A DNA stretch of 64,000 nucleotides, from the NCBI RefSeq assembly GCF_008298035.1, contig NZ_CP042910.1:620001-684000 (forward strand), given 5' to 3'. Below the pieces are notes generated by a model that worked only from the letters and a program-made list of their open reading frames with translations, had not been told where the DNA came from and made no database searches. The stretch comes from Gimesia maris (lineage in GTDB: Bacteria; Planctomycetota; Planctomycetia; Planctomycetales; Planctomycetaceae). Of the stretch, positions 26,388 through 34,943 are shown one piece after another; position 1 is the stretch's first letter; every line of letters begins with the position of its first letter. The translations under genes were made by a program, and so were the position numbers.

Positions 26388-26797
26388 TTACTCACTTTCG
26401 TGTGGTTTCGTGTTTTTCGAGGTAGAAGCAACGGGTTCGTTTGTTTGATCGGTTCCCATTGCTGTGTGAAGCAGGTTCGAACATCATCAGGCGGGCGGAC
26501 AGATGGTGCCGACGCTGCGGCGGGGCTGGTCGGGCTTATTGATCTGGTTTGAATGTCTTCTCCGACAGTTTCCTGTTGTCTGCGACAACCCCGGATTACA
26601 TCCCAGGCTATCCGCTTTTTTCGTTCACATCAGCTGCGGATCTGGAATAGTTCGGTAAAAGAACCGGAGCTAACGCGCTGCGGCTAATCTGGGACACGCT
26701 TCTTCATCATCCAGTGGTTCGGGATTTTCATCTGTGGGGGGCGGAGACGCATCTTTTATAATGCTGTGTGAAACGTGAGATGTGAGTGTCATACCAT

Positions 26798-26936
26798 CAC
26801 TGTTGGGCGAGTCAACAGTACTACCCGGTCGGCTCGTCCGGCCGTGAAAACAGAGTAGGGGAAGCCTGGTTCTGGATTGTATGAGGCAGCTGCGACCTCC
26901 TGCTCGCTGCGCTCGGCCCGGATGTATATCTGGGCC
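26798..26936. repeat. REP-like palindromes, cluster
   Basis: CACTGTTGG-gcgag-TCAACAGTA (26798-26820), then CCCGGTCGG-ctcgt-CCGGCCGTG (26824-26846), then GGCCCGGAT...ATCTGGGCC (26915-26936). The first two have the 9-bp stem and 5-base loop of the pair at 16.69 kb. Confidence 0.7.
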
Positions 26937-26966
26937 TACTCTAATCTTTGGAACTGGTTCGGCAGG

Positions 26967-26987
26967 CACTGTCGGGCAAGCCGACAG
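26967..26987. repeat. REP-like palindrome
   Basis: CACTGTCGG-gcaag-CCGACAG followed by ATGGCACCC; same family as at 16.69 kb. Confidence 0.7.
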
Positions 26988-27110
26988 ATGGCACCCGGCA
27001 GTTTGATATTGCTATCACAAAAAAAGAAAGCATACGAAAAATATGAAAGGACACGAAATGGGATGGGGTGAACTGCTGCAGTTTGAGAGTAGAGCAAGCC
27101 ATGACAAATG

Positions 27111-27133
27111 CATTGTCGGGCCAGCCGACAATG
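27111..27133. repeat. REP-like palindrome
   Basis: CATTGTCGG-gccag-CCGACAATG followed by GCACCC. Relative to CACTGTCGG/CCGACAGTG, paired changes in both arms (C to T on the left, G to A on the right) keep the stem intact, which implies selection or conversion for structure. Confidence 0.7.
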
Positions 27134-28055
27134 GCACCCGATGTTTCTACTATGACTGGCATGGTTCTGTCTGCCTGTTACTGGTCTGGTGGTTTGAGAT
27201 TTGTTTTCATCGTACCTGGGAAATCTTATGGAAAGGCATGGGGAGGTCAAGCAGGATGAACAGAATCGGGTGGCGATACTTGTTGACAGGGGGCCAATGT
27301 GGGGCGGTGCTGGAGCGGTGCCGGGGTGATGGGCTGCGATGTGCGGCGACCCGCAGGCATACATCACGAACAGGTGTTGTTTCAGGCAGTGCAAATCTGG
27401 AAAAAACAGGCTGTTTTATAGTGAAGACCTGGAACAAGTGGTGCGTGTTTCAGTGCACTGTAAACTGGTCACGCGCGCGACTCAGTTTGTCGTTTATCGT
27501 CACCGGCGCGCAAGCGTCAAGGGGAGTTTATGCAGCGTGAGTGATCAAATGAGGGGAATAGAAACTTCAGGACTGAACGGTGCTGACTGCTGGTCAGATC
27601 AGATCTTGTCGATCCCGAGACGATTTCTAAAGTGATTGCCTGGGTGGAGTGTTTCGCTCTCCGGTCTGGAGATTTCAAGCCTGGGCGGGATAGCAGAGAA
27701 AATACTTATTTCATAATGATTTACGAGAAACGAGAGTGGTTTCCATTTTGAAAAGGAGTGTCTGATAGTGATATGTTTTGGTCTGAAAAGGAATCGGTTC
27801 CCTTTTTTAATTTCGTATCATAAATAGCTTAGACGTCCATTTCTTTTCCAGGATTGATCGTCCGCTCATCTATCAATCGTTCTGAGTGAAATTCCACTCT
27901 GCAATATATCTGACTGCTGTGATCAGAGATCGCTGACTCACTGATTATCATTTTCTGCAATTTATGAAAAAGTGAATCAGCCTGCCCTGATCAGGCATTG
28001 AATTTCATTCGGGTGTAAAGAGTGTTTCAGATTATTTTTGACAAAGGTGAAAAAA

Positions 28056-29018
28056 ATGAAACAGGAGCAATGGCAGAAACGTGGATTTACACTGATTGAG
28101 TTGCTGGTCGTGATTGCAATTATCGCGATTTTAATCGCTCTGCTGCTCCCGGCTGTTCAACAGGCGCGCGAAGCGGCGCGGCGTTCCACCTGTAAAAATA
28201 ATCTGAAGCAACTTGGATTGGCACTTTATAACTATCATGATACTCACCGAGTTTTTCCTCCGGGGAATATTGGTCGCTGCAGTACGCCCGACTTGAACAG
28301 TTCGGGGCTTGTGCAGTTGTTGCCGAACCTTGATCAGGCACCACTGTATAATCAGTTCAACTTTAACGGCACGATGTATACCTGGGAAATATCAGGCTGT
28401 AACAGTGGATTGATCGGAACGCACGCTGATGATCCTTCAACCAATGGGAATCTCGCGCCTGTGCAGGAAGTACTGCCGGCTTTCCTTTGTCCCAGTGATC
28501 CGAACCCTACTCGTATTCCTCCTGGACAAACATGTTATGCTCCCACTTCTTCTGATACGACGCATGGTGGAGCCGGGAGAACCAATTATGACTTCGTTTC
28601 CAATTTAAGAAACTGGAATTCGTGTGCCCCCTGGAATTCGATCAATTTGACGACGCGTGCCATGTTTGGTGATGACAGCAAATGCAGTGTGCGAGACATC
28701 ATTGATGGCAGCAGTAATACCGTGGCGATGGCAGAAACGACACGATCGGTCCGGAATGGGAATTCGACAGCCTGGGGTTATCGCGGCCATACGATGGTAG
28801 GCGTGAGCTTTGAGCATACCGGTATCAATGTATTCGCCGTGGATGGTGCCGGTACCGGCAGGCTGGACAGCTGGGGATATGCAGGAAGTCTGCATCGCGG
28901 TGGAGTTCATATTCTCATGGGAGATGGTGCCGTTCGTTTCCTCAGCGAAAATATTGATACCACCACGCGGATTAATCTGTCCCGCATTGCCGATGGTCAG
29001 GTTCTGGGTGAGTTTTAG
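28056..29018 (+). CDS. DUF1559 prepilin-like protein
   Basis: A 320-residue planctomycete-type pseudopilin-like protein. The ATG at 28056 follows AAAGGTGA; an in-frame TTG at 28038 is rejected. The N-terminus is a class III prepilin signal ([18 protein letters not shown]) with cleavage expected before Phe, followed by [14 protein letters not shown]. The DUF1559 body contains [23 protein letters not shown] and the typical C-terminal [24 protein letters not shown]. Planctomycete genomes hold dozens of these, thought to be surface or secretion-related, but the function is unknown. The lipoprotein gene downstream is its usual companion. Confidence 0.93.
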   Translation: MKQEQWQKRGFTLIELLVVIAIIAILIALLLPAVQQAREAARRSTCKNNLKQLGLALYNYHDTHRVFPPGNIGRCSTPDLNSSGLVQLLPNLDQAPLYNQFNFNGTMYTWEISGCNSGLIGTHADDPSTNGNLAPVQEVLPAFLCPSDPNPTRIPPGQTCYAPTSSDTTHGGAGRTNYDFVSNLRNWNSCAPWNSINLTTRAMFGDDSKCSVRDIIDGSSNTVAMAETTRSVRNGNSTAWGYRGHTMVGVSFEHTGINVFAVDGAGTGRLDSWGYAGSLHRGGVHILMGDGAVRFLSENIDTTTRINLSRIADGQVLGEF

Positions 29019-29124
29019 ACGGAGTCCCGTTTTACTGGAGTGTCTTGAGGGCTGTTTGAAACGAGGATCAAATTACTGGTTCAGACAACCCAGCGAAATG
29101 AAGGTTTTAAAGGGAGAGTCAGGA

Positions 29125-29574
29125 ATGCGGTTTCGAGCTTGTGTGCTTTTGATTATTTCAGGCTTCCTGGTCGGTTGCGGTGGGGCTCCTGCAGCGACAC
29201 CGCTTCCTGAGACGGTACCAGTCACTGGTATTATCACATTAGATGGGAAGCCGATCTCTGCTGCGGCAGTCACGTTTATCCCGCAGGGGCAGACCAAGGG
29301 TATCGAATGTCAGGGTACAACTGATGAAGGGGGGCGTTATCAACTCCAGCAACAGCATGGCGCGGAAGGCGCGCCTCCCGGAAATTACAAGGTTGTCATC
29401 AGCCGTCTGTTGCGTGGTGATGGAACACCGTTGCCTGAGGAGGGGGCAGGTGCGGGAGGAATTGCAGTTGAGTCACTGCCGCCCCGGTATAGTGACGTCC
29501 GTGTTTCGCAACTGACAGCCGTCATTCCTCAAGCTGGTGGTGAGTTCAATTTTGATTTACAGAGTAAGAAATAA
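29125..29574 (+). CDS. small lipoprotein with carboxypeptidase-regulatory-like domain
   Basis: A 149-residue lipoprotein. The ATG at 29125 follows AGGGAG by eight bases; a longer in-frame reading from 28810 lies inside the preceding gene and is rejected. Lipobox Leu-Val-Gly-Cys at residues 17-20. Residues about 35-145 form a single beta-sandwich (carboxypeptidase-regulatory-like), with VTGIITLDGKPISAAAVTFIP at its start and GNYKVVISR later. This pairing, DUF1559 then small lipoprotein, is common in planctomycetes. The two genes are about 100 bases apart and probably co-transcribed. Confidence 0.85.
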   Translation: MRFRACVLLIISGFLVGCGGAPAATPLPETVPVTGIITLDGKPISAAAVTFIPQGQTKGIECQGTTDEGGRYQLQQQHGAEGAPPGNYKVVISRLLRGDGTPLPEEGAGAGGIAVESLPPRYSDVRVSQLTAVIPQAGGEFNFDLQSKK

Positions 29575-29941
29575 TTTTCAGGAGGAATATAAGATTTCTG
29601 CAGCGTCACGATTCGTGCGGCTGGTCGGAGCGGCAATTTTGTCGCAGGCCGAAAGTCAAATCAACTGAAGTTCTGTTTCTATTATGCTGCTCTATGAAGC
29701 AGATGCTTCAAATAACGTGGTGATTCAGTCACGATTGCATCCTGTTCTGTTGAACTCTTGATGAATCTGTGAAGCAGCCCTTGCGAACAGAAGGGTTTCG
29801 CGTTCACAATAGGCGAATTCAATTCCGCCCGGAATCGGGTATATTGTCGCATTTTCAGAGCTTTCTGTATCGGATCATGATTGAACATGATCGTTTACGC
29901 TTTCGTTCGATGCTCTGACAGTCATCAAGGTGGATGTTTCG
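29575..29941. other. intergenic gap before phoR
   Basis: 367 bases. A short minus-strand open frame (29682-29888) has no motif. A good ribosome binding site for phoR (AAGGTGG, 29927-29933) lies at the end. I see no clear Pho box here, in contrast to the region before pstS. Confidence 0.4.
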
Positions 29942-31720
29942 ATGTGGTCTTCGCGTCTATTCTGGAAGCTGTTCCTGGTGTATGCCGGTTTAAATATAGC
30001 GTCAGCGATTGTCTTTGTTCTGATCGTGTCTGGGCGGCAGCAGACCCAGGTGGAAGATCAGGTTGAGCAGCGACTGCATGATTCCGCGGTGATCATGCGC
30101 AACAGCCTCGAAGGTGTGTTCCAGGACGGCATTTCTGAATCATTACAGGAAAAAGTCAGAAAACTGGGAGCCGAGACCGGCACACGTTTGACGTTGATTG
30201 ACAAGGACGGGATCGTGCTGGCAGATTCTGACCAGGATACTTTGGATCTGGTACGTGAGATGGAAAATCACAAGAACCGGGTGGAAGTCATTCAGGCGAT
30301 TTCGACTGGTTTCGGGAGTTCAAAGCGCATCAGCCCCACCTTAAGCGAGCCTATGTTGTATTACGCCGTCCTGTATGAAAAAAATGGTGAGCCACGGGGT
30401 GTTGTGCGGGTTGCCATTACGATGGCGAAAATTCAGAAAGAGATTTCGTCGATCGAAAAGCTGATCTGGACCATCGCATTGCTGGTGAGTTTAACAGTCA
30501 TGCTGCTGACTTACTGGGTTGTGGCGCGGATGATCCGTCCATTGACGATTCTGACTCATGCTGCAGAATCCATCGCGAATGGGGATTATGATCAGAAGCT
30601 CTATTTTCCGCAGCATGACGAGTTGGGAATCCTGGCGCAGTCTTTCAATCATATGAGTAAGGAGATGGCAGAGCGTGTACGTCAGTTACAGGCCAGTGGC
30701 GACCGTTTGAGTACTGTTCTGGAGGGGATGGTCGAGGGCGTGATTGCGATCAATGAACGGCAGCATGTCCTGTTTGCGAATGAATCTGCGGGCAGGCTGT
30801 TGTTTTTCTCACCAGAAGATGCGGAGGGTAAGGCGCTGTTTGAATCGGTGCGAAATCATCAGCTGCAGAAATCTGTAACGGAAGTGCTGAAGACACTCGA
30901 GCCTCAGCGAATGGAAGTGGAGCTGGAAAGTACCAGCGACCGCATTCTGGGAGTCACGACGACTCCGTTGCCGGGAACGCCCTGTCCGGGGCTGGTGATC
31001 GTGCTGTTTGATATGACGGAATTACGCCGCCTGGAGTCGCTCCGTCAGGAATTCGTTGCCAATGTATCGCATGAATTGAAAACGCCACTCAGTTCTATCA
31101 AAGCGTACACGGAAACACTCATTCGGGGTGCGATGGATGATCCCGAAATCAATAAGACTTTTTTGCTGCGTATTGAAGAGCAGGCTGACCGGCTGCATCA
31201 GCTCATTCTGGATCTGATCAGTCTGGCCAGTATTGAATCCGGAAACCAGGTATTTGATATTATCAATATAGAGCTGAGGCCGTTTGTGGAGTCTTGCCTG
31301 GTGGATCAGCAGAAAGTGGCCGAGTCAAAACAGATCGAACTGTTAATCGAAGAAAGTGAGCCCGGGATCAAAGTGAAGGCCGACGAAGAAGGTTTGCATC
31401 AGATCCTGGGGAACCTGATTAACAATGCGATTAAATACACGCCCGACCAGGGACGCATCACCATTCGCTGGCAACGCGAAGAGGGAAATATGGTGTTGCT
31501 GCAGGTGCAGGACACCGGAATCGGGATTGCGGAAAAGTATCAGGCCCGCCTCTTTGAGCGATTTTTCCGTGTTGATAAAGCCCGTTCGCGTGAACTGGGG
31601 GGGACCGGTCTGGGGCTCTCCATCGTGAAACATCTGGTTCAGTCTTTTAATGGAACCATCGGCGTCACCAGCAAGGTTGGGGAAGGCAGCACGTTTTCGG
31701 TGCGGCTGCCTCGGGGATAG
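29942..31720 (+). CDS. phoR: PhoR-type sensor histidine kinase
   Basis: A 592-residue membrane histidine kinase heading a phosphate-uptake locus. The ATG at 29942 has AAGGTGG eight bases upstream. In order: TM1 (about 7-27), extracytoplasmic sensor region (about 30-165), TM2 (about 173-195), HAMP (about 196-250), PAS (about 262-365), HisKA with phospho-acceptor His377 in FVANVSHELKTPLSS, and HATPase with NLINNAIKY, DTGIGI and GGTGLGLSI. Classical PhoR has a shorter periplasmic part. The partner regulator is encoded by phoB at 36543, with the Pst transporter and PhoU genes between. It should phosphorylate PhoB when phosphate is scarce. Confidence 0.9.
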   Translation: MWSSRLFWKLFLVYAGLNIASAIVFVLIVSGRQQTQVEDQVEQRLHDSAVIMRNSLEGVFQDGISESLQEKVRKLGAETGTRLTLIDKDGIVLADSDQDTLDLVREMENHKNRVEVIQAISTGFGSSKRISPTLSEPMLYYAVLYEKNGEPRGVVRVAITMAKIQKEISSIEKLIWTIALLVSLTVMLLTYWVVARMIRPLTILTHAAESIANGDYDQKLYFPQHDELGILAQSFNHMSKEMAERVRQLQASGDRLSTVLEGMVEGVIAINERQHVLFANESAGRLLFFSPEDAEGKALFESVRNHQLQKSVTEVLKTLEPQRMEVELESTSDRILGVTTTPLPGTPCPGLVIVLFDMTELRRLESLRQEFVANVSHELKTPLSSIKAYTETLIRGAMDDPEINKTFLLRIEEQADRLHQLILDLISLASIESGNQVFDIINIELRPFVESCLVDQQKVAESKQIELLIEESEPGIKVKADEEGLHQILGNLINNAIKYTPDQGRITIRWQREEGNMVLLQVQDTGIGIAEKYQARLFERFFRVDKARSRELGGTGLGLSIVKHLVQSFNGTIGVTSKVGEGSTFSVRLPRG

Positions 31721-31810
31721 TCTTCACAATGTGAAACGCCGTAAATGTATTATCCCATAAGGGTTAAGGTGAATACACCAGGCATTCTGATGTTCTGGAA
31801 AGATTAAGTA

Positions 31811-31843
31811 CTTCACGGTTTCTTAATACAACCTTAACAAATT
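31811..31843 (+). promoter_or_regulatory. candidate Pho box (three 11-bp units) before pstS
   Basis: Three head-to-tail 11-mers each beginning CTT: CTTCACGGTTT (31811), CTTAATACAAC (31822) and CTTAACAAATT (31833). The 11-bp period and CTTAA/TTAACA cores match PhoB/PhoP/SphR box architecture. The block ends 5 bases before a TATGGT (31849-31854) that could be the -10. It lies in the phoR-pstS gap, so PhoB probably activates pst here. Confidence 0.65.
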
Positions 31844-31848
31844 GCGGT

Positions 31849-31854
31849 TATGGT
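31849..31854 (+). promoter_or_regulatory. possible -10 of the pst promoter
   Basis: TATGGT a few bases downstream of the three Pho-box units; no good -35, as expected for a PhoB-activated promoter. Confidence 0.35.
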
Positions 31855-31976
31855 AACACGCGTCTGAGAGAGACCGTTCACGTCGTTGCTCTTCTTGTCC
31901 GAAGTGACTGGCGTGGAGTTTTAAACAAATATCAAACATGTTTACCAGTATATCGCAATTGGGAGAGACAGACGAA

Positions 31977-32978
31977 ATGATCACAACGAACATCGGGAAA
32001 GTATTGGCTGTGTTGAGTCTGGCCATTGGAATTTCCCTGATTGGTGTTGGATGCTCAGGAGGCGGCAACAACAGTGCTGAATCAGGTGCTCAATCAAATG
32101 GTTCTGAACCAGAATCTTCAGAAGCAGGGAACCTGGCTGGAGACGTCAAGATTGACGGGTCGAGTACCGTTTACCCGGTGAGTGAAGCTGTGGCAGAGGA
32201 GTTTCGTGCGGTTCAACCCAAGGTCCGCGTGACCGTAGGCTTTTCCGGAACCGGCGGAGGCATGAAGAAGTTTATCGCCGGTGAAGTGGATATCTGCGAT
32301 GCCTCTCGTGCGATGAAGGAAAAAGAAGCAAACGCGTGCAAAGAACAGGGAATTGAATTCATCGAGCTGTCCGTCTCGTTTGATGGTCTGGCAGTGATTG
32401 TGAACCCTAAAAATACCTGGTGTGACTGTTTGACTGTGGGGCAGCTGAAAGAACTGTGGCGACCTGAAAGCGGTGTGAAGCAGTGGAAGGACCTTGATCC
32501 TAAATGGCCAGCAGAAGATATCAAGCTGTACGGTCCGGGAACAGACTCGGGAACGTTTGATTATTTCACAGAAGCGATTGTGGGAGAATCAAAAGCGAGT
32601 CGGGCAGATTACACAGCCAGTGAAGACGATAATGTGCTGGTTACAGGGGTTTCCGAAGACAAGAACTCTCTGGGATACTTCGGTTTTGCTTATTATGAAG
32701 AGAACAAAGAAAAGTTGAAACTGTTAGGAGTAGATGGCGGAAAAGGTTGTAAGAAGCCTTCCCTGGAAACGGTTCGCGATAATTCTTATGCACCGTTATC
32801 CCGCCCCCTGTTCATCTACGTGCGGAAATCTTCTCTGGAGCGACCTGAAGTTGTTGCCTTTGTGAAATTCTATCTGGAAAACGCGGCTGCCCTGTCTAAA
32901 GACGTGGGTTATGTACCAGTTTCCGATGAAGTTCAGGAAGCGAACATGAAAGCTTTTAATGGAGCTATATCCAAGTAA
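31977..32978 (+). CDS. pstS: phosphate-binding lipoprotein of the Pst transporter
   Basis: A 333-residue high-affinity phosphate-binding protein. The ATG at 31977 has GGGAGAGA upstream; an ATG at 31938 would spoil the signal. Lipobox Gly-Val-Gly-Cys (about residues 23-26), then a Ser/Glu/Asn linker. Ligand-binding signatures are IDGSSTVYPVSEAV, the GFSGTGGGMKKF loop and YGPGTDSGTFDYF. The last base of its stop codon is not shared but the pstC start overlaps the TAA by one base, so translation is coupled. The lipid anchor replaces the soluble periplasmic form of enteric bacteria. Confidence 0.95.
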   Translation: MITTNIGKVLAVLSLAIGISLIGVGCSGGGNNSAESGAQSNGSEPESSEAGNLAGDVKIDGSSTVYPVSEAVAEEFRAVQPKVRVTVGFSGTGGGMKKFIAGEVDICDASRAMKEKEANACKEQGIEFIELSVSFDGLAVIVNPKNTWCDCLTVGQLKELWRPESGVKQWKDLDPKWPAEDIKLYGPGTDSGTFDYFTEAIVGESKASRADYTASEDDNVLVTGVSEDKNSLGYFGFAYYEENKEKLKLLGVDGGKGCKKPSLETVRDNSYAPLSRPLFIYVRKSSLERPEVVAFVKFYLENAAALSKDVGYVPVSDEVQEANMKAFNGAISK

Positions 32979-33970
32979 TGGAAGATCGTTCAAATCCGGA
33001 ACAATCGACTAAGCTCGAAAGTGGTGAGGCAGCTGTACTTCAGCTGTCTCGCCCTTCGTCTTTAGAAAAAGCAGGCGGGCTGTGGTGTAGTCTGCGTCCT
33101 GTTTATGAGGGTTGTATCCACTTTGTACTATTTATCTGTGCCAGTATCTCTATTCTGGTAACAGTGGGAATTGTGGTAGTGCTGCTCTATGAGTCAGTGC
33201 AGTTCTTTTACGATGTTCCCATTCTTGAGTTCTTAACTGGTACCCAGTGGTCACCGTTATTGAAGCCTCAGCACTTTGGTATTTTACCCCTTTTGTGTGG
33301 CACGATGCTGGTTGCCGGAGGGTCGGCAGTAGTCGCAGTGCCCATCGGCCTGGGGACTGCCATTTATCTGAGCGAATACGCATCTCCCCGTTTTCGCGAT
33401 ATCGTGAAACCGATGCTGGAAATTCTGGCGGGGATACCTTCAGTCGTTTTCGGATATCTGGCGGTTGTGTTTGTGTCGCCTATTATTCGTGAAATCTTTC
33501 CCAGTGCCGGCGTCTTTAATGCTGCCAGTGCCTGTATCGTAGTCGGGATTATGATCCTGCCGATGATTATTTCCCTGAGTGAAGACATTCTACAGTCGGT
33601 CCCGCTTTCTTTGAGGGCAGCCGCTTTTGCCTTGGGGGCTAATAAATTTGAGGTGACAGTACGCGTGATTGTGCCTGCTGCTTTATCGGGAATTATTGCC
33701 AGTTTCCTGTTGGCAATCTCACGTGCGATTGGAGAGACGATGGCCGTGACTCTGGCAGCCGGTGCCACTCCCAAGCTGACCTTGAATCCGCTCGAAAGTA
33801 TCCAGACGATGACCGCCTATATTGTGCAGGTGAGTCAGGGGGATACACCCACAGGCACCGTAGAATATCGAACAATTTTTGCAGTAGGCCTGGCCTTGTT
33901 TATTACCACGATGATCATGAATGTGATTGCTCAATATATTCTCTCTCGAGTAGGGGAGCGTTACGAATGA
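32978..33970 (+). CDS. pstC: phosphate ABC transporter permease PstC
   Basis: A 330-residue inner-membrane permease. About 45 polar residues precede the first helix (about 47-70). The remaining five helices include the binding-protein-dependent transport fold, with the EAA-like loop SLRAAAFALGANKFEVTVRVIVPAALSGI that contacts PstB. A large extracytoplasmic loop follows the first helix, as in PstC. Start and stop overlap its neighbours (1 base with pstS, 4 bases ATGA with pstA), showing a tightly coupled operon. Confidence 0.95.
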   Translation: MEDRSNPEQSTKLESGEAAVLQLSRPSSLEKAGGLWCSLRPVYEGCIHFVLFICASISILVTVGIVVVLLYESVQFFYDVPILEFLTGTQWSPLLKPQHFGILPLLCGTMLVAGGSAVVAVPIGLGTAIYLSEYASPRFRDIVKPMLEILAGIPSVVFGYLAVVFVSPIIREIFPSAGVFNAASACIVVGIMILPMIISLSEDILQSVPLSLRAAAFALGANKFEVTVRVIVPAALSGIIASFLLAISRAIGETMAVTLAAGATPKLTLNPLESIQTMTAYIVQVSQGDTPTGTVEYRTIFAVGLALFITTMIMNVIAQYILSRVGERYE

Positions 33971-34845
33971 GCACAAAGCTGGATATTTATACGACAAAGC
34001 GACGCGGACGTATTAAAAATATGCTGTTTACCTCAGCCTGTTTCCTGGCGACCATCACCTGTGTGTTGATGCTGATGGTGTTGATCTGGAATATTATTTT
34101 GCAGGGAAAAGACTGGCTGAGCTGGGGATTTATTGATCATCTGCCTTCCCGTTTTCCGCATAAAGCGGGAATTAAATCTGCCTTGTGGGGCAGTATCTGG
34201 TTGATCAGTCTGACAGCGATGTTCTCTGTTCCACTGGGAGTCGGAGCCGCAGTCTATCTGGAGGAATATGCACCACGAAGTCGCTGGCGTAAATTGATCC
34301 AGTTAAATATTGCCAACCTGGCTGGAGTACCTTCGATCGTGTACGGCATTTTGGGACTGGGCCTGTTTGTGAGGGCATTGTCTCTGGAGCGGAGTGTGCT
34401 CTCCGGTGCACTGACACTGACGCTGGTGGTATTACCAATCATTATTCTCGCTTCACAAGAAGCACTCAGGGCTGTTCCCGATTCGATAAGGCGGTCGGCT
34501 TATGCTCTGGGGGCAACCCGCTGGCAGACCGTCTGGTATCAGGTTTTGCCAGCATCCCTGCCTGGAATCATGACAGGTGTGATTTTATCTCTGTCACGTG
34601 CCTTGGGCGAGGCTGCACCTTTAATTGCAGTGGGAGCAATGGCTTACGTGCCTTTTGTTCCCGAGAAGTTAACTGATGAATTTACCGCATTGCCAATTCA
34701 GATTTTCAACTGGACTTCCCGACCCCAGGAAGATTTTCATCATCTGGCTGCTGCAGGGATCCTGGTTCTGCTGGTGGTTCTGGTCAGCATGAATGCGATT
34801 GCCATATTTGTACGTCATAAATACGGGAAAAAGATTCGCTGGTAA
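33967..34845 (+). CDS. pstA: phosphate ABC transporter permease PstA
   Basis: A 292-residue six-helix permease that pairs with PstC. Recognised from the GVGAAVYLEEYAPRSRW segment, the NLAGVPSIVYGILGLGLFVR motif typical of PstA, and the EAA loop SIRRSAYALGATRWQTVWYQVLPASLPGI. SRALGEAAPLIAVGA closes the family signature. It overlaps pstC by the four bases ATGA. A 98-base gap separates it from pstB. Confidence 0.95.
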   Translation: MSTKLDIYTTKRRGRIKNMLFTSACFLATITCVLMLMVLIWNIILQGKDWLSWGFIDHLPSRFPHKAGIKSALWGSIWLISLTAMFSVPLGVGAAVYLEEYAPRSRWRKLIQLNIANLAGVPSIVYGILGLGLFVRALSLERSVLSGALTLTLVVLPIIILASQEALRAVPDSIRRSAYALGATRWQTVWYQVLPASLPGIMTGVILSLSRALGEAAPLIAVGAMAYVPFVPEKLTDEFTALPIQIFNWTSRPQEDFHHLAAAGILVLLVVLVSMNAIAIFVRHKYGKKIRW

Positions 34846-34943
34846 TATGGATGGATTTTGTACTACCTCAAAAACAGAGAAAAACATCGACACAGTTTTG
34901 ATCAAAATTATCTATAATTGGTCTCAGCAAGGATTTTCAATCC

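Larger units (their letters stand above)
26716..27540 (+). repeat. long dispersed repeat, copy A
   Basis: Homologous to 52552-53076 in opposite orientation. Shared landmarks are an exact 19-mer (26716-26734, GGTTCGGGATTTTCATCTG), GGGGAGGTCAAG near 27240, CGACCCGCAGGCATACATCA near 27350, an exact run of more than 20 bases around AAAAAACAGGCTGTTTTATA (27401), and TTTCAGTGCACTG...ACGCGCGCGACTCA through CGTCAAGGGGAGTTTA (27518-27531). Relative to copy B it carries extra palindromes between 26798 and 27133. Both copies read open in one frame over the core, but most differences change residues, so it looks non-coding. Confidence 0.75.
26035..28055. other. 2-kb gene-free region rich in palindromic repeats
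   Basis: No supportable gene between the HxlR regulator and the DUF1559 protein. Open frames exist on both strands but they follow the repeats and have no protein motifs. The region holds at least seven short palindromes (26276-27133) and one copy of a long dispersed repeat whose partner is at 52.5-53.1 kb, both described separately. The last 500 bases (27541-28055) are AT-rich and probably the promoter and leader of the DUF1559 gene. Confidence 0.65.

Noticed and set aside
26276-27133. Possible CRISPR array in the repeat-rich region
   Set aside because: Palindromes are irregularly spaced, variable in sequence and lack uniform spacers; no cas genes nearby.
26936-27394. 152-codon minus-strand open frame
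   Set aside because: Low-complexity translation of palindromes and repeat; no motif.
27043-27540. 165-codon open frame over dispersed repeat copy A
   Set aside because: It follows the repeat, has no start signal, and the matching frame in copy B differs at many amino acids; better explained as non-coding repeat.
29890-29935. GACAGTCAT upstream of phoR as an E. coli-type Pho box
   Set aside because: Only one half-site, no 11-bp repetition.
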